This document shows positions 1 to 10,316 of a DNA stretch of 64,000 bases, piece by piece. Each line of letters starts with the position of its first letter. Positions within the stretch are counted from its first letter, which is position 1. The stretch covers positions 49,995,745 to 50,059,744 of the forward strand of contig OY744613.1 in the NCBI GenBank assembly GCA_963556255.1. Direction: 5' to 3'. Origin of the DNA: Allolobophora icterica (taxonomy: Eukaryota > Annelida > Clitellata > Crassiclitellata > Lumbricidae). Both the position numbers and the translations under genes were made by a program. The notes beneath the pieces were generated by a model. The model worked only from the letters and a program-made list of their open reading frames with translations, searched no databases and was not told the DNA's origin.

Positions 1-738
1 TATCAGTCTGTGGTTCATGTATGCTAGACTGGATTTGAATAACATATGGTGTCCATAAAACGTGCGAACGTGAGTACAAGTATGGGTAAATCGCTAAAAA
101 AAACACAGACAATGAGAAAAAGACGAAAATTGCACGACATGAATTCTACGTTTATTTAAAATGTGTCGCGGTGCCATATAAATTTATTGCTGTACGTTTG
201 AATGACGGTAGCTTCAGAAAAGAATATTATCATTCAAATTCCAGATAGTTAATCGCTAGAGGACAAACGCGTTTGTTGGTATTGAATCCAACTTCTATTT
301 TGTGTTGTGTATGTTAGTTGAACGACATTTTGGAAAACTGGACAATTATAAGAAATCACCTTTAAAAATATATATTGTGCTGGTAAATATATAGTGTTTC
401 CTTTATTTTTCACAAATTTATTATATAATTATGTTTTTGTTGCAGGCATTTTATTACCATATTAATATCTAAAGATGCGTGCATTATATTCGGAACTTAT
501 AACTCATATCTTTCAACTTTCTTACCCACCAAAGTCTCAGGTCCGTGTGTAGATAAACGCTCTCAATGGGGCCCGAAATTGGTGGGACCCGAATGCCCGA
601 AACCTGAATTCCCGAAAACGCTGAAAATACAATAAAGCCCGATTTCCCGAAAACAGTTTTACAGAAAACGGCCGAACTCTATTCGAAAACTATTCAAAGT
701 TAAATTGTAAACTTTTATACATGACATAAACTCAGCAC
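1..738. other. Host flanking DNA, left copy of a duplicated segment
   Basis: No gene is supported here. Bases 1 to about 460 match 49081 to about 49500 closely, with small indels, so this is one copy of a duplicated host segment. Bases 540-660 hold several short repeats of the type CCCGAAA. Both copies of the segment lie upstream of a C2H2 zinc-finger gene, so it is probably 5' flanking DNA of that duplicated gene. Confidence 0.6.
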
Positions 739-1160
739 GGGCCAACTTAGGAATATCACCTATAATCCGAGCAGCAGCATTAAGAATAGATTGAAGTTTG
801 TGCATATTGGAGGAGGAAAGGCCTATGTACACAGCATTGTCAAAGTCAACCCGAGTGCAGATCAAAGAGTAGACCAGTGTATTCACAGCGTGTACCAAAA
901 GATACCTGCGGATGGATCAAAGCTGGCGTAAATGATAAAAACAAGATCGGGAAACAAGGTTAACCTGATCAGTGAAGGAAAGTGTAGGATCGAGGACAAT
1001 CCCCAAGTCACGAACAGAAGACGAGAACTGAATGAGGGGAAATCTGAGATAGGTTATATGATACACAGGCACTCAGACTTCACATTTACCAATGCTTTAA
1101 TCCTGTTTGGAGTATTAAAATGATTTCACAATTGTTGTTTCAAGAATAGTTTACCGGATA
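739..1160 (-). mobile_element. LINE reverse transcriptase fragment (CR1/L2-like), decayed
   Basis: Read on the minus strand, the sequence encodes the thumb-side part of a non-LTR reverse transcriptase. It has an LGIVLDPTLSF stretch, a CFYHLRQL stretch, a VNTLVYSLI stretch and an LQSILNAAARIIGDIPK stretch, which is the usual order in CR1/L2-type elements. An in-frame TGA follows CFYHLRQL. A second copy of the same fragment is at about 60846-61165, also upstream of a zinc-finger gene. Only a small part of the open reading frame remains. The clade assignment is by motif impression only. Confidence 0.75.
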
Positions 1161-1212
1161 ATGTTTTCTGAATTAAAACCTATGCATTATTTTATATTAA
1201 GTCTAGAACATT

Positions 1213-1218
1213 TGCCTA
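1213..1218. repeat. Target-site duplication of Polinton A, left
   Basis: TGCCTA directly precedes the AGTAG terminus of Polinton A. The right flank reads TGCTTA (39228-39233), one base different. The paralogous unoccupied locus near 61300 reads TTGCTTAATC, so TGCTTA is the ancestral target. If the terminal T of the right end belongs to the element, the duplication is 5 bp. Confidence 0.8.
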
Positions 1219-1474
1219 AGTAGGGGGGTAAAGCAGGAGTTGACGCAATCACCCCATAAAACCATCCAAATTAGCTCCCAAGGCTTGCGTTTAAGATCAC
1301 TGCGCTGTAAACCACCAGAATTATATAATTCATATTGTGGTGCAAAATCTAGACACATCTAAGAGACGCTTTTCGATTTACTAGAGCGCATTTTCTGTGG
1401 TGGGAAGCCAGTGCATCCAAGCCATCTCGTGACCAACTAGCCTTTATAAACACATTGGCTTTAAAACTGTGCCT
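1219..1474 (+). repeat. Polinton A left terminal inverted repeat
   Basis: This stretch is the reverse complement of 38972-39227 with scattered mismatches; similarity stops near the shared GTGCCT. The end AGTAG fits the AG...CT termini known for Polintons. The repeat shows no similarity to Polinton B's terminal repeat beyond AGTAG. Confidence 0.92.
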
Positions 1475-1741
1475 TTGGATATCATTGCTTAGAACTCTCC
1501 CAGCCCTAAGTCCTCCAAAGAAGCTTTAAAAAATGATATATGTTTTCAAAAATCTAGGTTTGCTAAACAGCTGACTCGATTTTGGATTCAACCAAAATAG
1601 GATTGCGAATAGAGTGACTTAACACATCGAAATGTAAAGTACCGTTTGCTGCCGGCCGAGACCCTCCCACGAGGCCGGCCCAAACCATTCGGGTCATTTT
1701 TCAATTTAAATAAATGAATAGGTTGTGGTATACATAAAACA
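1475..1741. other. Polinton A leader, non-coding
   Basis: No gene is seen. A short inverted repeat, GCCGGCC at 1651-1657 and GGCCGGC at 1673-1679, could form a 7-bp stem. From about 1700 the sequence matches the corresponding leader of Polinton B (34719-34765), so the two elements share their sequence from just before the first gene but not at their termini. Confidence 0.5.
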
Positions 1742-2017
1742 ATGTTGGGGCTAAACTTTTGCAAATGGCTTATGATAGGTAAAACGACTCTCTGCAGTCA
1801 CAGGTGCATTGGGGAGTACTGTTTCAAGCATTTAGCACGACTGCGAAATGGTTGCGGGACAAAACCCTGCGCCAAATGTGGGAGGGGTATTAAAAACCGC
1901 TTGGGTGAGTGTATGAAGTGTGGTTATTTCGCTAAATATTTCAGAGCTCGACGAGGTGGGTTAGTCCGTGAATTTAATAAAGAATGGAAGCGACTATCAA
2001 ATATATCAGTAGAATAA
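1742..2017 (+). CDS. Small zinc-ribbon protein, first gene of Polinton A
   Basis: A 91-aa, Cys-rich, basic protein of unknown role. Its centre holds CAKC, then twelve residues, then CMKC, a CxxC-x12-CxxC arrangement typical of a zinc ribbon, with further Cys residues at about 7, 18, 22 and 27. The C-terminus is rich in Arg and Lys. The homologue in Polinton B (34443-34718) has the same length and the Cys residues are kept, so it has been under selection as a protein. It lies just inside the terminal repeat, before the polymerase, in both elements. A role in early regulation or DNA binding is a guess. Confidence 0.7.
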   Translation: MLGLNFCKWLMIGKTTLCSHRCIGEYCFKHLARLRNGCGTKPCAKCGRGIKNRLGECMKCGYFAKYFRARRGGLVREFNKEWKRLSNISVE

Positions 2018-2177
2018 AAAATTATCATTTGAACAAATGATATAGTTATTGTATTGAGATAATACAGATGAGCAAGCGTCAATCGAATATCAATAAACAA
2101 AATTTCATTTTGAACAAATGATATAATTATTATATTAAAGAAAAGTTTTCCACAGTAATATAAAATAATTTATAACT
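2018..2177. repeat. Direct repeat with palindromic CATTTG..CAAATG motifs
   Basis: Two copies of about 38 bp (2018-2056 and 2099-2138) each contain an inverted repeat: CATTTG at 2027-2032 pairs with CAAATG at 2034-2039, and the second copy has the same core. They occupy the gap before the polymerase start and could be part of its promoter. AT-rich; no other signal seen. Confidence 0.5.
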
Positions 2178-5100
2178 ATGGCATTGTCTACGAATGAAAA
2201 AATTGAACAATTGTTGGGTGAGTTTACTGGTCCCCCAGCTCTTCGAGCTGTTCTACAGAATATCTTAGATGAACCTATCCCAGATGCAGTCAAAAGGCGC
2301 TTACTACAGCCACTGCTTCCAAGGCCAATTCCTCCAGTGCGCAAGCATAGAGGGGCAAAACGTAAGGCCCTGCTCACAGAATTCGACCCACTCCTAAATA
2401 AGAAGGATAGAGGTGGACCACCACCCTTTCTAGTGCACAGAGAGCTCGCCAACCAGCATCTGAGAGACTTCCGGGCAGAAGTACCTCTCAACCACAGGCT
2501 GGAAGGAGATGCGTTGGCTTTCTTGAGTGCAATGGAGCAGAACATCGAGGCACAGCTAAACGAAGAGCTCTTAAAAAATGGTGGTTTGAAATACTCTCAA
2601 GTGTTGACTGTTGATTTGGAAAAGTTGGCACCGACCGTTGATAATGTGTATGGTGGCAACGCGCCCCCCGGCATCATTACCAATACCGCCTACTTTCGAA
2701 GCACAGCAGTACCAATTACCAATGCGGGTAAAATCCAAGGGGCTATACGGAAGGCCAAGGCCGAAATACTAAAACACCTCGAGGATATATACCAATGAGG
2801 GGTCGGGGTGGAGGGTGAGGCGGGTCGTGGCGCTAAACCTCAGTTTTGCAAGATATAAGCCTTTCCGAGGCAAGAGCTATTTTCCAACACCGAAGTATAT
2901 CCCCTATCATTCAGTCGTTAATGTAAAGAATGAAGACAACCGTTGCTTCGAGTGGGCCATTTTAAGCGCCATGTATCCAGTAGACAAGGACCCTCAACGC
3001 CCAACTAAATATCGTGCCCACCTCCAGGAGTTAAACTTCGACGGAATAGAATTTCCAGTGAAGGTCACAGATGTCGGCAAGTTCGAGCGTCAGAACCCGA
3101 TGGTGTCCGTGTCGGTCTTCGGATGGAATGAAGGGCTGTACCCGATTTATGTCTCAAAGCAGACCAATAGAGACTATAATATCGATCTTCTACTATTAGT
3201 TAAAGGTGAGGATTACCACTACGTCTGGATTAAAGATCTTGGCCGAATTCTTCATCAAAATAGCAAAGACAAACACAAGAAACACCCATGTCGTCGCTGC
3301 CTACACGTGTTCTGTAGACAAGACTTGCTGGATGCTCATGTCAAAGATTGCCAGGGTATTAGTGAGAAGCCTCAGAGAATTGAGATGCCAAAAGAGAATG
3401 AAAATATCCTCAAATTCCAGAACCATCACAAACAGATGCGCACTCCGTATATTATTTACGCGGACTTTGAGGCTCTAAACATACCAATCGAAGGTGCGGT
3501 CATAAACCCCAACGAGAGCAACACCAGACAGATAGCTGAGCAGAAACCATGCAGCTTCTGTTATATAGTGGTTCGATGCGATGGCCGCACGAAGAAACCA
3601 GTTTTATACCGGGGGGAAAACGCCGTGCCAGAGTTCCTACAACGGCTACAAGGCGAGCTAGCCTCTATCAAACAAAGGCTGGCCACCCCAGCTAAGATGG
3701 TCATGTCAGCAGTTGATCGCCAATCATTCCGCGAGGCTATCGAATGTCACATCTGCGGAAATGCTCTCGAAGCGGACAGAGTTCGTGACCACTGTCACAT
3801 TACCGGTAAGTATCGAGGTGCCGCTCACAACGCCTGCAACCTTAAACTGCGAATATATGCCGATAAGTGTAAGGTACCGGTGGTCTTCCACAATCTGCGA
3901 GGTTATGACAGTCATCTCATCATGCAAGCGATCGGAGGTTGTGAGGCCGCACAGGATGAGGAAACTGAAATTAACTGCATCCCAAACAATATGGAGAAAT
4001 ACATGACATTCAACATAGGACAACTACAGTTCATCGACAGCCTCAAGTTTCTAAACAGCTCGTTGGATAAATTATTAGGAAATCTGTCGCTAGAGGATCT
4101 CAAAGTCACAACAGCATATATAAAGGAAAGTTTCATTCACAATGATAGGACAAAACTAGATCTTTTGAGGCGAAAGGCGTTTATTGTTACGAATACATCC
4201 ACGATTACCACCGCTTCGAAGAAAACCGACTTCCACCCAAAGAAGCGTTCTACAGCAAGCTGTCCCGAGAGAACATCTCTGATGAGGATTATGAACACGC
4301 CCAACGAGTATGGAATGAATTCGATTGTAAAACTCTGGGTGACTATCACGACTTGTATCTCCGTACGGATGTACTTCTACTAGCGGATGTCTTCGAGACC
4401 TTCAGATCCACGTCGATGAAGCACTACAGTCTGGACCCGGCAAACTACTTCAGCCTGCCAGGAATGGCCTGGGACGCTTTACTGAAAAAGACGAAAATCG
4501 AACTCGAACTTCTCACCGATATAGACATGCATTTGTTCGTAGAGAAAGGTCTCAGAGGTGGAATCTCGATGGTATCTAAGCGCTTCGCAAAAGCCAACAA
4601 CCCACAATGCCCCGACTACGATACCACGAAGCCAGACAACTGGATCATGTATCTCGACGCTAATAACTTGTACGGCTGGGCGATGCAACAGCCACTTCCA
4701 GTTGGAGGATTTAGCTGGGAAAATCCAACTCTCGATGAAGTGTTGGAAACTGCGGACGACGCGCCTGAAGGCTTCCTGCTCGAAGTAGATCTCGAGTACC
4801 CGGAGCACCTTCACGATGCACATAGCGACTATCCCCTAGCACCGGAGACCCTGACAGTTCAAGAGGAGTGGTTGAGTGACTATCAGAATGTGCTTATGAA
4901 CGAGTTGGGAGGCAAGTTCACAAAGCATGTGAAGTTAGTACCAAGCCTGCGACCTAAGGAGCGGTATGTGGTCCATTATAGAAATCTCAAACTATATCAC
5001 TCGTTGGGCCTACGAGTTTCTAAGATCCATCGTGCCATTAAATTCAGGCAGGAGGCGTGGATGGCTCCATACATCGGGATGAATACAAAATTGAGGGCGA

Positions 5101-5918
5101 AGGCAACGTCGGAATTTGTGAAGGATTTCTTCAAGCTGGCTAATAATGCGGTCTTTGGAAAGACCATGGAAAATCTTAGAAAAAGAATCAGGGTCAACCT
5201 GGTCCCGACCTCAAAAGTTGACAAACTTCGTAAAGTAATTGCGGACCCGGCCTACATATCGCACAAAATCTTCAACGACCAACTCGCCGCGATTCACAGT
5301 TTGAAGACCAAGCTCAAGTTAAACAGACCTGTATACGTCGGCCAGGCTGTCCTCGACCTCAGCAAGCATCTGATGTACGACTTCTGGTACAACGATGTGA
5401 AAAACGAGTACGGCAACAATGCTCAACTCTTATACACAGACACTGACAGCCTGTTATTTCAGGTGGAAACTCCGAACGCCTATGTCGATATGTGGAACAA
5501 AAAACACTTATACGACCTCTCCGAGTTTCCTAAAGACAGCCCGTATTACGACATCGAGAACAAGAAAGTCGTGGGCAAGTTCAAGGATGAATGTAACGGA
5601 GTGGCCATCGCTGAATTCGTAGGATTGCGTCCGAAGATGTACTCGATCTTAAAATCGGGCGGTTCAGAGATCAGGAAAGCAAAAGGCGTTCAGAGAGCGG
5701 TTGTGAAGAAGGATCTGCACCACGAGCTATACAAGAAATGCCTGTTCGAACGAGAGGAAATGCGGCACACACAAGTCGTGATTAGAAGCCACGACCACCA
5801 GATCGGAGTGTACGAGCAAAATAAGATCAGCCTCCCTCCATTAGACACAAAAAAGTGGATTTCTCCGGACGGGATAACAACGCTGGCATACGGGAACTAC
5901 AAAATCAACGACGGTTGA
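2178..5918 (+). pseudogene. PolB: Protein-primed DNA polymerase B of Polinton A, two frameshifts
   Basis: This encodes the family B, protein-primed DNA polymerase that replicates Polintons. In order I see: an N-terminal region; a C2H2-like finger (CRRCLHVF...HVKDC, near 3290-3350); exonuclease motif I (ADFEAL, near 3460); an endonuclease-VII-like Cys/His module (CHICGN ... DHCHITG ... HNACN, 3740-3840); exonuclease motif II (FHNLRGYDSH, near 3890); polymerase motif A (YLDANNLYGW, near 4650); motif B (NNAVFGKTMEN, near 5140); and motif C (YTDTDS, near 5440). Compared with Polinton B there is one extra base near 2783-2790 and one lost base near 4170, so the frame is broken twice and the product cannot be made intact. 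The 3' end overlaps the convergent integrase gene by 14 bp. Confidence 0.93.
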
Positions 5919-6993
5919 GTATTCTATCGGGGGGTAACTCAGTCCCCATAGGCACCAGAAGCAGCTCCTCACGGACAAAACCGCGGCCAGGCCCATCAAC
6001 TAGATGGTATAAAGCCGGTTGCTCAGCCTGCCGAACAACATCCAAAATAGCGTGGATGGTGAGCGACCAGTTAGGATCGGTGGCACGTTTGCTTCCACCT
6101 TCGAGCTCGCCGGGAGCGTACAAATATCGGACGAGAACGTCGTGTCCAAGAATAGGCTCATCCATTCCCCACAAACGAGTTTTCATTTGTGAATGAGAGG
6201 GCTTCTGTGTCACTTTAGCAGCTTTCATCGCTTCAACCGGCTTCATGTCGAGCAAGCGCGTTGGCTCATCGTTTAGTGCAGCTACAACTTCGGGCAACCG
6301 GCGAACTCATTCTACTGACCGTTCGGATGACCCCCTTGCAGCCAGGAGCAATTCCTGAGCGTATTGAGCACCGAAAAGTCGTTCGGCCAGAGTTCGGTTG
6401 AAACGTTCAACGATGCCCTGTTGGCGATGATTTCCGGCCTGTCCGCGTCTTACAAGAACGTCGTGCTTCGCCAGCAACGGTGTAAAATCACCCATAAATT
6501 CGCGTCCAGGATCGACCTGAAAGAGCCGAGGCCAAGTCAATGGACCCCTCTTATAGATCCGGCTTAAAGCGGCGGCGACTTCGGTCGCACTTTTGTTGAT
6601 CAACGGTTCAGCTTCTTTGTATCGTGAGGCAACATCAACAACAGTGAGAGCGTATTTATAAGTCTTTCGACCTACTTTATCGTGAGGTAAAAACAAGAGA
6701 TCGGCTTGGTGTACGGCGTTTGGTCGATTTTCCTCAAACTTTGGATGCGGTATGGCGCGAGGAACGGGCAGATAAATCTGCCACACAGCTTGTTTCTTCA
6801 GCAAATCGCGGGCCTCCGCCTCGGAAACTTTGGCGGCTGAGGCTAGTTGTTTCACTGCAGCCTTGCCTCGCCAGTAATTGTAATTGTAATTGTAATTGTA
6901 ATTGTAATAACGACAATTTCTATAGCATCGTTGGTAGCAAAAGCCGAAGTAACCTTTAGGGCTGTAATAGATAGTTGAAAGGTGCTTAGACAT
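5905..6993 (-). pseudogene. INT: Polinton A integrase (RVE family), one nonsense codon
   Basis: A retroviral-type DDE integrase that would insert the linear element. The catalytic triad is visible as QAD, QVD and IVERFNRTL, with about 35 residues between the second Asp and the Glu. The C-terminal 80 residues resemble the chromo/SH3-like domain of Polinton integrases. Compared with the intact 337-aa copy in Polinton B, this gene has a TGG to TGA change at 6307-6309, after the catalytic core, and a 25-codon in-frame insertion near the N-terminus (6874-6948). The start is the Met of MSKHLS, shared by both copies. It converges on the polymerase gene and is codirectional with the phospholipase-like gene. 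Confidence 0.92.
6874..6948 (-). repeat. 75-bp insert with (ATTGTA)n tail inside the integrase gene
   Basis: These 25 codons are absent from Polinton B's integrase. About half is a (AATTGT)n array read as alternating Tyr-Asn; the rest is unique. A similar ATTGTA array forms the tail of the LINE 3' end at 50676, so a severely 5'-truncated LINE copy is a plausible source. The insert keeps the frame and falls before the catalytic core. Confidence 0.65.
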
Positions 6994-7044
6994 TTCAGTA
7001 AAACTATATATTTCAAACAGGTAAACACAAGCATAAATGATTTT

Positions 7045-7644
7045 TCATTTGCGTTTTCGCTGGCCCTTCGTTCTGACACCCATCCACAGCCTCGACTTCG
7101 CTGACATAATGGCCGATACGAGCCGGGCATCCTTCTTCTCATAATCCGGAGTTTCATCGGTGAGTGCGATCTTCGACGCCGCTGCAGCGAGGATGTCATC
7201 TGCGTGGTTACGCCCCGGAGTATCTTTATGAACTGCGTAAGCCACATCGTGGTGGAGGCACGCACGGTCGAGCTGATTAACACCGTGATATCGCTGTGAC
7301 AGCCGTTTATCGAGTTTTGTGAATGGTCCACAGTAAGAGTACTTTCCCGTGTTCTGAAAAGAACCTCCCGGATTATCTTCCGAAGACATACCGGATGGAA
7401 GGCTCATATGCATTTCTGGTAGAGGTAGAGCGTTGAGGGCCCTATTCAGTAGCGAGCCTCCATAAGTCTCACGAGACTTATGCTTTCGCGCTTTCGAAGG
7501 CAAAATCTGGCTCTTCTTTGCACCGCAGACGGCACAGGTTCCCTTCTTGGCTGGCCGACCGTTTCGTAACTCGACGATTGTTTCATTTGAAGTCTCAGTA
7601 TGTTTCTTACATCGTAGGCAATACATTGTTTTCGTTGAATACAA
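7045..7644 (-). CDS. Phospholipase A2-like protein (parvovirus VP1 type), Polinton A
   Basis: A 199-aa protein. The N-terminus has CLRC and CAVC, which may bind one zinc ion. The middle carries a YCGPF calcium-loop-like motif near residue 100 and then LDRACLHHDVAYA near residues 118-130. This is the arrangement of the phospholipase A2 domain in parvovirus VP1 (a Y-GP- loop and an HD-x-x-Y catalytic helix). The domain is known in parvoviruses for endosomal escape; here that role is inferred. The gene is codirectional with the integrase and divergent from the ATPase gene, with only about 20-36 bp between starts, so they probably share a promoter. The Polinton B copy (28944-29516) is also open, though its last residues differ. 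Confidence 0.8.
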   Translation of the reverse strand: MYSTKTMYCLRCKKHTETSNETIVELRNGRPAKKGTCAVCGAKKSQILPSKARKHKSRETYGGSLLNRALNALPLPEMHMSLPSGMSSEDNPGGSFQNTGKYSYCGPFTKLDKRLSQRYHGVNQLDRACLHHDVAYAVHKDTPGRNHADDILAAAASKIALTDETPDYEKKDARLVSAIMSAKSRLWMGVRTKGQRKRK

Positions 7645-7680
7645 TCATAACTCGTTGTCTCTATATGGAAATAACAAATT

Positions 7681-8352
7681 TTGACCTCGAAGCTGACGAT
7701 GGAAAAAAAACACCACCATTGGCTGTTACCATCCAGCATACGGTGCATAATCTGTGGGCCTAGCGGGTGTGGGAAAACAAACCTACTGCTTAACCTTCTG
7801 TTGAAGAAGGGGTACCTGCGTTTTGATCGGCTATACCTCTACTCAAAGTCTCTGGGACAGGACAAATATCAGTTTCTTCGGGACTGGATAACAGAACTCG
7901 AAAAAGTTGCCGGGAAGGAAGTTGCGTCTTTTCACTCTTGCTCAGATGAAATAGTTCCAGTTGAATCATTAAATAAGAATGCCAGAAGCCTTCTAGTTTT
8001 CGATGACGTCATGATTGAAAAACAGTCGCCCATCGAAAGGTATTTCACTATGGGTCGACACGGTGGCGCGGACTGCTTCTACTTAACTCAGAATTACTTC
8101 CGCATTCCCAAACAAGCGATCCGTGACAATGCTAATCTTATCGTCCTCTTCAACCAAGACAGCAAAAATTTGCGAGCCATTCACGATACGTTCGTGGGCG
8201 GCGACATGTCTTTCGATGAGTTCCGTACGTTCTTCAGCGAGTGTGCTGCCCAGCCATGTGGATTCGCAGTCATAGATTTGACGTCTAAAGTCTACGACGG
8301 AAAATATCGTTGCGGGTTCGATCGCTTCTATAAGCCCAAGGCAAGTATTTAA
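7681..8352 (+). CDS. Packaging ATPase (FtsK/HerA, A32-like), Polinton A; N-terminus frameshifted
   Basis: The genome-packaging ATPase of Polintons. Walker A is GPSGCGKTN and Walker B is LLVFDDVM; the rest matches the Polinton B copy almost residue for residue. In B the protein begins at an ATG whose counterpart here is 7665-7667, but an extra base in the A run near 7700-7710 puts that start out of frame. Translation could still begin at 7681 or 7699 and would lose only about 16 N-terminal residues before the conserved HHHWLL. The ATPase core is therefore intact. Confidence 0.9.
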   Translation: MTSKLTMEKKHHHWLLPSSIRCIICGPSGCGKTNLLLNLLLKKGYLRFDRLYLYSKSLGQDKYQFLRDWITELEKVAGKEVASFHSCSDEIVPVESLNKNARSLLVFDDVMIEKQSPIERYFTMGRHGGADCFYLTQNYFRIPKQAIRDNANLIVLFNQDSKNLRAIHDTFVGGDMSFDEFRTFFSECAAQPCGFAVIDLTSKVYDGKYRCGFDRFYKPKASI

Positions 8353-8392
8353 AGACACAATATAGGCAACATATAGTCGACATACAACCACG

Positions 8393-9497
8393 ATGTGGAC
8401 AAAAGTTTCGTCTAAACAGGAGCGAGACGCCCTGACTCAGGATTATTTAGCTCGCAGAAATCGATTGAGACAGCGTTTCGTGGATGAGAAGCTCGGTGAA
8501 GCCAACCTTCAGTACGATGCGGCAAAGCTTTTCAAACCAGTCGCCACAGCCACGGCTGAATCCCAGGCGGCTACGTCTAAGGAGCTGCAGAAAGTTACCA
8601 GCGCTTTACAGGATTTGCCGGCGCAGATTTCAGAGTCTGCTAATTATAACCCGATAGCATCTTTGTTCGGTGAATCCGCAGGAACAGCAGCTGCTCCAGC
8701 CCTTCCAGCGCTTCCAACATCACGAATTCCCCCCGCATTGTTAGTAGATCCAAACAAATATCTCAACGTCGCGGCAATCACACTTCATGGGTTTAAACCT
8801 CCGAGCGAGCTCGATTTAGCCGACATTGCAGGTGCTGAAAAGATAATCGGTGAGGTAAATCACTATAATCGCCACACCCTGGGCAAAGAGAAAAGGAAAG
8901 CCAATAAGCAAGGAGACGAAGAAAAGGTAGATGCGGTGACTGCAGATATCGAAGCCCTAAGGGAATATAAAAAGCGGATCCATACACTGCTAGCGGGCCA
9001 CAGCCTCATCAAAAAGGGAAAGGGTTTCAGTGTCCCAGCCGTTCCTCTTAAATTACAAGGTAGCGCCTTGGGTGAGCTCTCCGTCGACCCCGTCGCGCTG
9101 TCTGCTGGGTAGACTGAGAGTGTTTAAAGGTGGGAACCTCATTCTCGAATCTCCGGCCGATGAGTCGTTGTTCAGCCTGTTAACGAAACGATTCGTTAAG
9201 ACTAAGCAATACTCTCCTCAGGCAATCGAGACTTTTAAAAAGCTCGTACAAATGTCTGGTCTGCCTATTCATGGCCGGAAAAGTAAAAAGTTCCAGCTGA
9301 TTCGTGGCGGCGCGGTGCAATTTTATAATGACCCAAACGCCCTGGTAGAGAGGTTGCAGCTTTTGGTTGCCTCTAGGGCCGCGGGAAACACTGGTCTCGG
9401 CAACGAAATCTCCGCCATTCTTGACGAGTTACTGCGTTCCGGTGCGATCTCCAAAGAGCTGGCACTCGAATTGAATAGAAACATGCTCATAAAATAG
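8393..9497 (+). pseudogene. Unassigned 367-aa Polinton protein, one frameshift (Polinton A)
   Basis: The Polinton B copy is an intact 367-aa frame (26950-28053). Here one extra G near 9108 shifts the frame after residue 239. The protein has a charged helical N-terminus, an Ala/Pro-rich linker, a Lys-rich helical segment and a conserved C-terminal part containing FKGGNL, KQYSPQAIETFKKL and GGAVQFYNDP. It sits between the ATPase and the minor capsid genes, 40 bp after the ATPase stop. I do not recognise a domain; its place in the capsid gene block suggests a virion or assembly role. Confidence 0.8.
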
Positions 9498-9515
9498 AAA
9501 TAGAAAACAAAATTC

Positions 9516-10316
9516 ATGGCTCAGATGGAACGCTCGGAGAAACTGCTCGAAGAAATTCGAGACCTTATGCAGCCTAAGGAAAATTTTAGTATAGTTGTTT
9601 CCTCAGATACTACAGGGTGGACCACGGCTTTCTCACCACCGCTGTACCTGGATCCAAAAAGACGCTTTGAGCTTGCTTTGGTCAATCTTGAAACTTATAA
9701 TTCGATTCCCAACATCGATAGTACAAATAACAAGTTCGTCTACAGCTCCGACAATGGTGTGACGTGGAAGACGATCACTTTGCCCGACGGAAGCTACGAG
9801 ATCGCACAGATTAATGATGAAGTCGGTAGGCAGTTAGAAAAGCAAAATTCTCCGACGGGTGTGACACCACTCGGCTTTAATTTTCCTATTACCATAGGAG
9901 CTAACGCATCTACCCTACGCGCCTTCATAAAAATTACGAATGCTCTATATAAGGTAAATATGGTGCAATCTACTATCAGGCAAATGCTCGGTTTTAACCC
10001 TCAGAGGCTTGGTCATGGTTATAAAGAGGGAGAAAATCCAGTCGATATTCTCCGGGTGGACACAATCCTGGTAAATTGCGACATTATCTCTGGATCATAT
10101 CGAAATGGTAGCCAGCTGCCAGTAATCTACAGTTTTTTCCCGGATGTGTCGCCCGGCTACAAGGTAATCGAGTCTCCGAAAAATCTGGTGTACCTACCAG
10201 TTGCACCGGCTGGCAACGTACAGGGCATTCGTGTTTGGCTGACTGACCAGAATGGTGAACAATTAAACCTCCGCGGTGAGACAGTAACTATAAGGTTTCA
10301 CATCCGCAGTGCGTAA
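9516..10316 (+). CDS. mCP: Minor capsid (penton-like) protein, Polinton A
   Basis: An intact 266-aa frame. Its conserved blocks (RFELALVNLETYNSIPNI, LPDGSYEIAQIND, and a C-terminal LNLRGETVTIRFHIR strand) match what I know of the Polinton minor capsid, the single jelly-roll protein expected at the five-fold vertices. It starts 18 bp after the preceding gene and overlaps the next by 8 bp, so the block is compact. The Polinton B homologue is split by a piggyBac element at the position matching the GFNFP codons here. Confidence 0.8.
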   Translation: MAQMERSEKLLEEIRDLMQPKENFSIVVSSDTTGWTTAFSPPLYLDPKRRFELALVNLETYNSIPNIDSTNNKFVYSSDNGVTWKTITLPDGSYEIAQINDEVGRQLEKQNSPTGVTPLGFNFPITIGANASTLRAFIKITNALYKVNMVQSTIRQMLGFNPQRLGHGYKEGENPVDILRVDTILVNCDIISGSYRNGSQLPVIYSFFPDVSPGYKVIESPKNLVYLPVAPAGNVQGIRVWLTDQNGEQLNLRGETVTIRFHIRSA

